From: Akkermansia muciniphila
GTDB lineage: Bacteria; Verrucomicrobiota; Verrucomicrobiia; Verrucomicrobiales; Akkermansiaceae
Assembly: GCA_945890645.1 (NCBI GenBank)
Contig: CAMDCV010000013.1
Span: 29,384-93,383, forward strand
Length of the DNA: 64,000 nucleotides
Reading direction: 5' to 3'
Shown piece after piece: positions 61,820 to 64,000 of the stretch; within the stretch, counting starts at the first letter, position 1, and each line of letters begins with the position of its first letter. The translations under genes were made by a program, and so were the position numbers. Below the pieces are notes generated by a model. It was not told where the DNA came from, did not search any database, and saw nothing but the letters and a program-made list of their open reading frames with translations.

Positions 61820-63331
61820 TTACCGCCATATGGACTTAATCTGGTGAAGCTCAAGGTTGACCAGTTTTACATTCCCTCCATTGGCAGTCAGACTCAAGCT
61901 GTCGTCTTTGGGGTCGAATGCGACCTGCTGACTAAGTGAGAAAACTCCGACGTCGGAAAAGATTTCGATTGATGACCAATCGACGAGCATTCGTATCTTG
62001 AGAATCTGGTTTGCATCCGGGCGTAATACTGGCAGTTGCTTGCCGCCAAATTTGTTTTTCTCGACTCCTTGATAGATGATTTTCTTTTCAGCAATATTGT
62101 ATTGATAGCTGACGTCCGCGATTTGGAACACAATCGTTTCTGCCGTGGCGCCCTTCAAATCGAAGGTTAGGGTCATATCGAAGGTTTTTGAACGGACATC
62201 CTTGAGGATGTTTTCAGCTCCCACTTCACTCTTGCCGATTCGAACAGGAGTATCTTTGTAAAGTGCTTTTATGGCCGCAATTGGAGTTCGGGTGACGCGC
62301 ATTTTACCGTCGCGTGTTACCAAGCCCAGTTCGACGGGAAAGGTCGCGTTCCGCTCCCATGGCTCCTCACCAATGCCGCCGTTCCACTCGTCCATCCAAG
62401 CGATTTGGATGTATTTCTTCTGGGGTAGTGTGTAGGGAAAAAAGCTTTGACCGGCATAAAAGTCAGGGCCGACATCCATGAAGATATCCTCTTTGGACTG
62501 GTTCTCGTCGATAAATCGCGTTCCATCAAAGTGACCAACGAGGTATTTACCAGCGGCATCATAAATGACCCACTTCATGTTGTTCGGATCACCGTCAAGA
62601 GGAAGTTCCACAAGATCGGGGCATTCGAAACCAAACTGAATGTTACTCAACTTTACCCAGTTGATGAGATCCTTCGATCCGTAAAAAGTGGTGCCTTCTT
62701 CGAAAATGGCCATCACCCACTTTTTCGTCGGATCATGCCAAATGACGCAGGGATCCCTCGGGGCGGCTCCATCGGTGGGATTGGCGACAGGGTTTTTATC
62801 GTAGTTATTCCAGGTCTGCCCCTTGTCATTGCTCCATGCGATGCAAGTCCCCACTTTGGTTCCCGTATAGATTGCGATCAGGGCGGATTTTGGTGAGCCC
62901 GTGATTTTCTCTGCAACCGGCCCGCTGACCACGATTCCACTCCCCGAGTAGATCTCTTCTCCTGAAACATTTTGCTTTGCACCTGCTGTGCGGGCATGGC
63001 TGCTTTTACCAATCAAAGCGAGCCCATGATCGTCCCAATGGAGAAGGTCATCGGAGCTGGCATAGCCGCCATCTCGTTTGTTTGTTCCCCACTGATAGAG
63101 CATGTGATACTTGCCATCGAGATACCACAGGGCGTTTATATCGTTCATCCACCCATTTTTGGGTGAAAAGTGAAATTGGGGGCGAAAGGGTTCCTGATAA
63201 TCTGTGGGCTGGTAATGTCGATTGAAGGGCGGGGAACCTTTTTGCTCGGGATCAGAATCCCCCCATCCCACAGCAATCAAACTCGTCCAGACTAGGAAAA
63301 AATAGGGTAATGTTATTATGTGATTATTCAT
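61820..63331 (-). CDS. secreted glycoside hydrolase family 32 (fructan hydrolase)
   Basis: A 503-residue protein with a signal peptide (about residues 1-24). It has the three GH32 catalytic motifs: WMNDIN (nucleophile Asp64; usually WMNDPN), RDP with Asp193 as transition-state stabiliser, and ECP with Glu236 as acid/base. The N-terminal five-bladed propeller (about 45-345) is followed by the GH32 C-terminal beta-sandwich. It should cleave fructans such as levan, inulin or sucrose outside the cytoplasm. It is a complete gene in an integron cassette, large for one, and no fructose transporter or regulator lies nearby. Substrate cannot be told from sequence. Confidence 0.9.
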   Translation of the reverse strand: MNNHIITLPYFFLVWTSLIAVGWGDSDPEQKGSPPFNRHYQPTDYQEPFRPQFHFSPKNGWMNDINALWYLDGKYHMLYQWGTNKRDGGYASSDDLLHWDDHGLALIGKSSHARTAGAKQNVSGEEIYSGSGIVVSGPVAEKITGSPKSALIAIYTGTKVGTCIAWSNDKGQTWNNYDKNPVANPTDGAAPRDPCVIWHDPTKKWVMAIFEEGTTFYGSKDLINWVKLSNIQFGFECPDLVELPLDGDPNNMKWVIYDAAGKYLVGHFDGTRFIDENQSKEDIFMDVGPDFYAGQSFFPYTLPQKKYIQIAWMDEWNGGIGEEPWERNATFPVELGLVTRDGKMRVTRTPIAAIKALYKDTPVRIGKSEVGAENILKDVRSKTFDMTLTFDLKGATAETIVFQIADVSYQYNIAEKKIIYQGVEKNKFGGKQLPVLRPDANQILKIRMLVDWSSIEIFSDVGVFSLSQQVAFDPKDDSLSLTANGGNVKLVNLELHQIKSIWR

Positions 63332-63338
63332 TATTCTG

Positions 63339-63427
63339 ACCGAACGTCTAGCTCATCCACGGCGGGGTTGGAAGTCCGAATTCAAACTGGAGCGTTACCC
63401 GCCGTTGGATGAGCTGGCTTGTTGGTC
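63339..63427 (-). other. integron attC site B
   Basis: Minus strand: GACCAAC at one end, GTTCGGT at the other. The arms AGCTCATCCAACGGCGGG and CCCGCCGTGGATGAGCT pair perfectly apart from one unpaired A, a hallmark of attC. Length is 89 bp. The upstream gene stops 9 bp before it and the GH32 ATG lies 7 nt after it. The middle is nearly identical to attC C. Confidence 0.82.
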
Positions 63428-63436
63428 GTCTTATTT

Positions 63437-63763
63437 CTAGTTGCTTAAGACTATCATGATAAAGAGAGTGAACAGTGGGTAAAGGGTCAGAATCCACATT
63501 CTTTTGCGTTGAGTGGCATTCATCGAGCTGTCGAACATTGCACGGCAAGATCCAACCAAGCATGTGATCAGGCATGTTGCTTGCACGATGAGCCAGATAA
63601 TACCACCAAATGGCCCATCTAAACGTGGTGATCCAAGCCACTCGCCGACCACGAGGGCTGTGATTATGAGAGCGCCAATCCATCCAGCGATCCAGAAGCA
63701 GCCATATCCGGAAGTGTGGTTGGGCAGGTTAGGCTGCGAATCGCTATCGATAGGGCTATCCAT
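63437..63763 (-). CDS. small membrane protein in integron cassette
   Basis: 108 residues from ATG 63763 (MDSPIDSDSQ); an upstream in-frame ATG at 63811 lies inside the attC. About three membrane helices (residues about 23-41, 53-73 and 84-104). No family recognised. It fills a single-gene cassette flanked by attC C and attC B. Typical of the unknown small proteins common in integron arrays. Confidence 0.65.
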   Translation of the reverse strand: MDSPIDSDSQPNLPNHTSGYGCFWIAGWIGALIITALVVGEWLGSPRLDGPFGGIIWLIVQATCLITCLVGSCRAMFDSSMNATQRKRMWILTLYPLFTLFIMIVLSN

Positions 63764-63768
63764 TTTTT

Positions 63769-63852
63769 GACGAATAGGCCATCCACGGCGGGGAGTAAAG
63801 CCCGAATTCAAACAGGAGCGTTACCGCCGTTGGATGAGCTGGCTTGTTAGCC
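63769..63852 (-). other. integron attC site C (partly degenerate)
   Basis: Minus strand: GGCTAAC box, arm CATCCAACGGCGG, middle nearly identical to site B, arm CCGCCGTGGATG with the same unpaired A. The end nearest the gene is changed: a few arm bases are missing and the R' box reads ATTCGTC instead of GTTCGGT-like. It may be inactive or the result of an exchange. The gene ATG lies 5 nt after it. Confidence 0.7.
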
Positions 63853-64000
63853 TTCTTGGATTCAAGACCAAAGTGCGACAGAATGTCGAGCGTGAACTAC
63901 GAACACATGAACACTGAGGAGCGTTATGCGGTTGCTGCAATGCGTGGGCAATACATCAAGATTTCTGAGATTGCGAATCGGCTTGGTCGACACCGCAGCA
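63853..64000 (+). mobile_element. left end of an IS30-family insertion sequence (cut by window)
   Basis: Starts about where attC C ends and includes the beginning of the transposase. The terminal inverted repeat must lie between about 63853 and 63882 but cannot be confirmed without the other end. Confidence 0.55.
63883..64000 (+). CDS. IS30-family transposase, N-terminal 39 residues (3' end cut)
   Basis: ATG 63883 opens a frame that runs off the window. It reads MSSVNYEHMNTEERYAVAA, then a helix-turn-helix (ISEIANRLGRHRS). This is the IS30-type N-terminus, where NYxHxxxEERYxI/V and EIAxxLGRxxS are the DNA-binding signature. The DDE catalytic part would be beyond the window. Its start is 30 bp from the R-box of attC C, and it is transcribed away from the cassette array. 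Confidence 0.8.
   Translation, partial: MSSVNYEHMNTEERYAVAAMRGQYIKISEIANRLGRHRS

Larger units (their letters stand above)
61704..63852 (-). mobile_element. integron gene-cassette array (two complete cassettes)
   Basis: Three attC-like sites in the same orientation bracket two single-gene units on the minus strand: a small membrane protein (63437-63763) and a GH32 enzyme (61820-63331). Each gene starts 5-7 nt after one attC and stops 9-20 bp before the next, as in integron cassettes. The integrase gene and attI are not in the window; orientation predicts them to the right. The left end of the array is unclear. Confidence 0.75.

Overview
The window most likely comes from a member of the Verrucomicrobiota. 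This is inferred from gene content: a long fused GreA-type protein of the kind also found in Chlamydiae, a DUF1080 protein, a DUF6288 protein with PDZ and HEAT-like parts, DUF4159 next to ExbB/ExbD, and several very large secreted TPR proteins. Many products have Sec or lipoprotein signals and LptD is present, so the cell has a Gram-negative type envelope. No rRNA, tRNA or CRISPR array was seen.

Positions 1-31.8 kb hold ordinary chromosomal genes in short operons that alternate strand. They include the tail of a GTPase/DUF3482-like protein, rsmD with an AsmA-like gene, a DUF1080 protein, a large lipoprotein, the GreA fusion, a sigma factor/anti-sigma-like/PDZ operon, an RlmI-like methyltransferase, an endonuclease/exonuclease/phosphatase lipoprotein, tatA, trpS, a GspE-GspF pair with a 983-aa TPR membrane protein, scpA, a second AsmA-like protein, metF, an EF-hand protein, lptD and a NahK-like sugar kinase. 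One strong terminator lies at about 8.67 kb. A nine-copy 7-bp tandem repeat lies at about 10.65 kb.

Positions 32.0-59.6 kb form one unbroken plus-strand run of twelve genes with strongly C-ending codons. It has two secreted TPR proteins, two giant paralogous secreted proteins (about 2,497 and 2,185 aa) joined by an ATGA overlap, a small protein, ExbB, two ExbDs, a TonB-like protein without the usual C-terminal domain, a membrane DUF4159 protein, another membrane protein and a 1,321-aa DUF6288 protein. I read this as a proton-driven envelope machine with large periplasmic or surface parts. Its function is unknown to me.

Positions 59.6-59.95 kb are non-coding and rich in palindromes. One palindrome belongs to a loose REP-like set that also occurs at 36.76, 50.29 and 52.77 kb.

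Positions 59.9-64 kb are different: small genes, all on the minus strand. Three elements (61704-61799, 63339-63427, 63769-63852) have the form of integron attC sites: imperfect inverted repeats with an unpaired base, R-box-like ends, a stop codon just upstream and a start codon 5-7 nt downstream. This marks an integron gene-cassette array. One cassette carries a complete secreted GH32 fructan hydrolase. The array is interrupted at the right edge by the start of an IS30-family transposase, right next to an attC. The integrase, if present, should lie beyond the right edge.
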